Part shown: piece by piece, positions 17,638 to 18,034 of the stretch
Position numbering within the stretch: the first letter of the stretch is position 1
How the letters are laid out: each line of letters opens with the position of its first letter
From: Jaenimonas drosophilae
Taxonomy: Eukaryota; Euglenozoa; Kinetoplastea; Trypanosomatida; Trypanosomatidae
Length of the DNA stretch: 18,034 nucleotides
Assembly: GCA_030849065.1 (NCBI GenBank)
Contig: JASAON010001375.1
Coordinates: 1-18,034, forward strand
Reading direction: 5' to 3'
Made by a program: the position numbers and the translations under genes
The notes under the pieces: generated by a model
What the model saw: only the letters and a program-made list of their open reading frames with translations
The model's database searches: none
Told to the model about the DNA's origin: nothing

Positions 17638-17821
17638 GATGTTGATACCTTCAGCCAAGGCATATTTGTGTAAATGTGTGTACGAGTGTATTCATGTGTG
17701 TGGGTATTGCGATCCACAGGCATGTGTAGCAGATGCAAGAATGTGCTGTTGGAGAGAAGTTCCTCGCACGCTGAGCAGCGCTCTGCAATGGAAGATTGAG
17801 GGACACGGTGATAATGCTGGC

Positions 17822-17869
17822 GTCTATCCACCACGTCACACCACATCCACCACAGAAAACAGGCAGAGT
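17822..17869. repeat. Direct repeat, copy A (48 bp)
   Basis: Matches 17987-18034 at 41 of 48 positions without gaps. The first 32 bases differ at only one position. The copies are 165 bp apart. The flanks just left of each copy show weaker similarity (a CGCTCT run and a GGAAG-ATGAG-like run at shifted spacing). Confidence 0.85.
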
Positions 17870-17986
17870 GGTTCTAGGAGGAGGAAAAAGCTATTGCAGA
17901 GCCAATGGAAGTGTTGAGGGTAGTAGTGAGGGTTATGAAGAGCAGTGTTGGCGCAGTGCGTCGCTCTTCATAGAGGAAGGATGAAG

Positions 17987-18034
17987 GTCTATCCGCCACG
18001 TCACACCACATCCACCACTAAAGGAGGGCAGAGT
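17987..18034. repeat. Direct repeat, copy B, reaching the window edge
   Basis: Second copy of the 48-bp repeat. It still matches copy A (GCAGAGT) at the last base of the window, so the true length is unknown and further copies may follow. Confidence 0.85.

Larger units (their letters stand above)
17661..18034. other. Non-coding region with a diverged direct repeat
   Basis: No credible gene is visible in these 374 bp. They hold a TG-rich stretch on the plus strand (about 17670-17705) and two copies of a direct repeat. They could be spacer or the 3' UTR of an upstream gene outside the window. Confidence 0.5.

Noticed and set aside
17284..17658. 124-codon minus-strand frame with a hydrophobic segment upstream of dynein
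   Set aside because: It contains no ATG (its first codon is TTG), overlaps the pyrimidine tract and the TG repeat, and shows no family resemblance.
17601..17846. 81-codon minus-strand frame starting with a true ATG
   Set aside because: It overlaps repeat copy A, TG-rich DNA and the splice tract, and its His/Thr-rich composition looks like translated simple sequence.
17822..18034. Direct repeats as a CRISPR array
   Set aside because: There are only two diverged copies with a 117-bp gap, in an apparently eukaryotic setting with no cas genes.

Overview
The window looks like nuclear DNA from a flagellated, probably kinetoplastid protist (a trypanosomatid or a free-living bodonid). This is an inference from four things. 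All three genes lie head to tail on the minus strand. None has an intron, even across a 14.2 kb dynein gene. Each start is preceded by a pyrimidine tract and an AG, as expected for spliced-leader trans-splicing. The largest gene encodes a flagellar motor. I cannot name the species.

Reading in the direction of transcription, from high to low coordinates: 18034-17661 is non-coding and holds two diverged copies of a ~48 bp direct repeat, the second cut by the window edge. 17660-17106 is the probable long 5' leader of the dynein gene. It starts at a strong pyrimidine tract and AG and contains no ATG at all on the sense strand. 17105-2895 is a complete 4736-residue axonemal dynein heavy chain, best matched to the DNAH2 / inner-arm I1 (dynein f) beta-chain type. 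2894-2128 is non-coding: the dynein 3' UTR, with two hairpins and a CAT microsatellite, then the splice signals of the next gene. 2127-1480 encodes a ~215-residue YceI-like protein. 1479-1259 is a short junction. 1258-32 encodes a metallo-beta-lactamase-fold hydrolase of the PhnP / S. pombe C777.06c type with a Ser/Pro repeat insertion. 31-1 is the start of its 3' UTR.

The three genes have no evident shared pathway. Their order fits a constitutive polycistronic unit, with control after transcription, rather than an operon. The observations most worth following are the 555-nt ATG-free dynein leader, the YceI-like protein in a eukaryote, the corrected starts of the two smaller genes (both maximal reading frames run through splice signals), the Met-Glu-stop upstream ORF overlapping the hydrolase start, and the terminal direct repeat. 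I found no CRISPR array, tRNA, rRNA, transposon or wholly new system.
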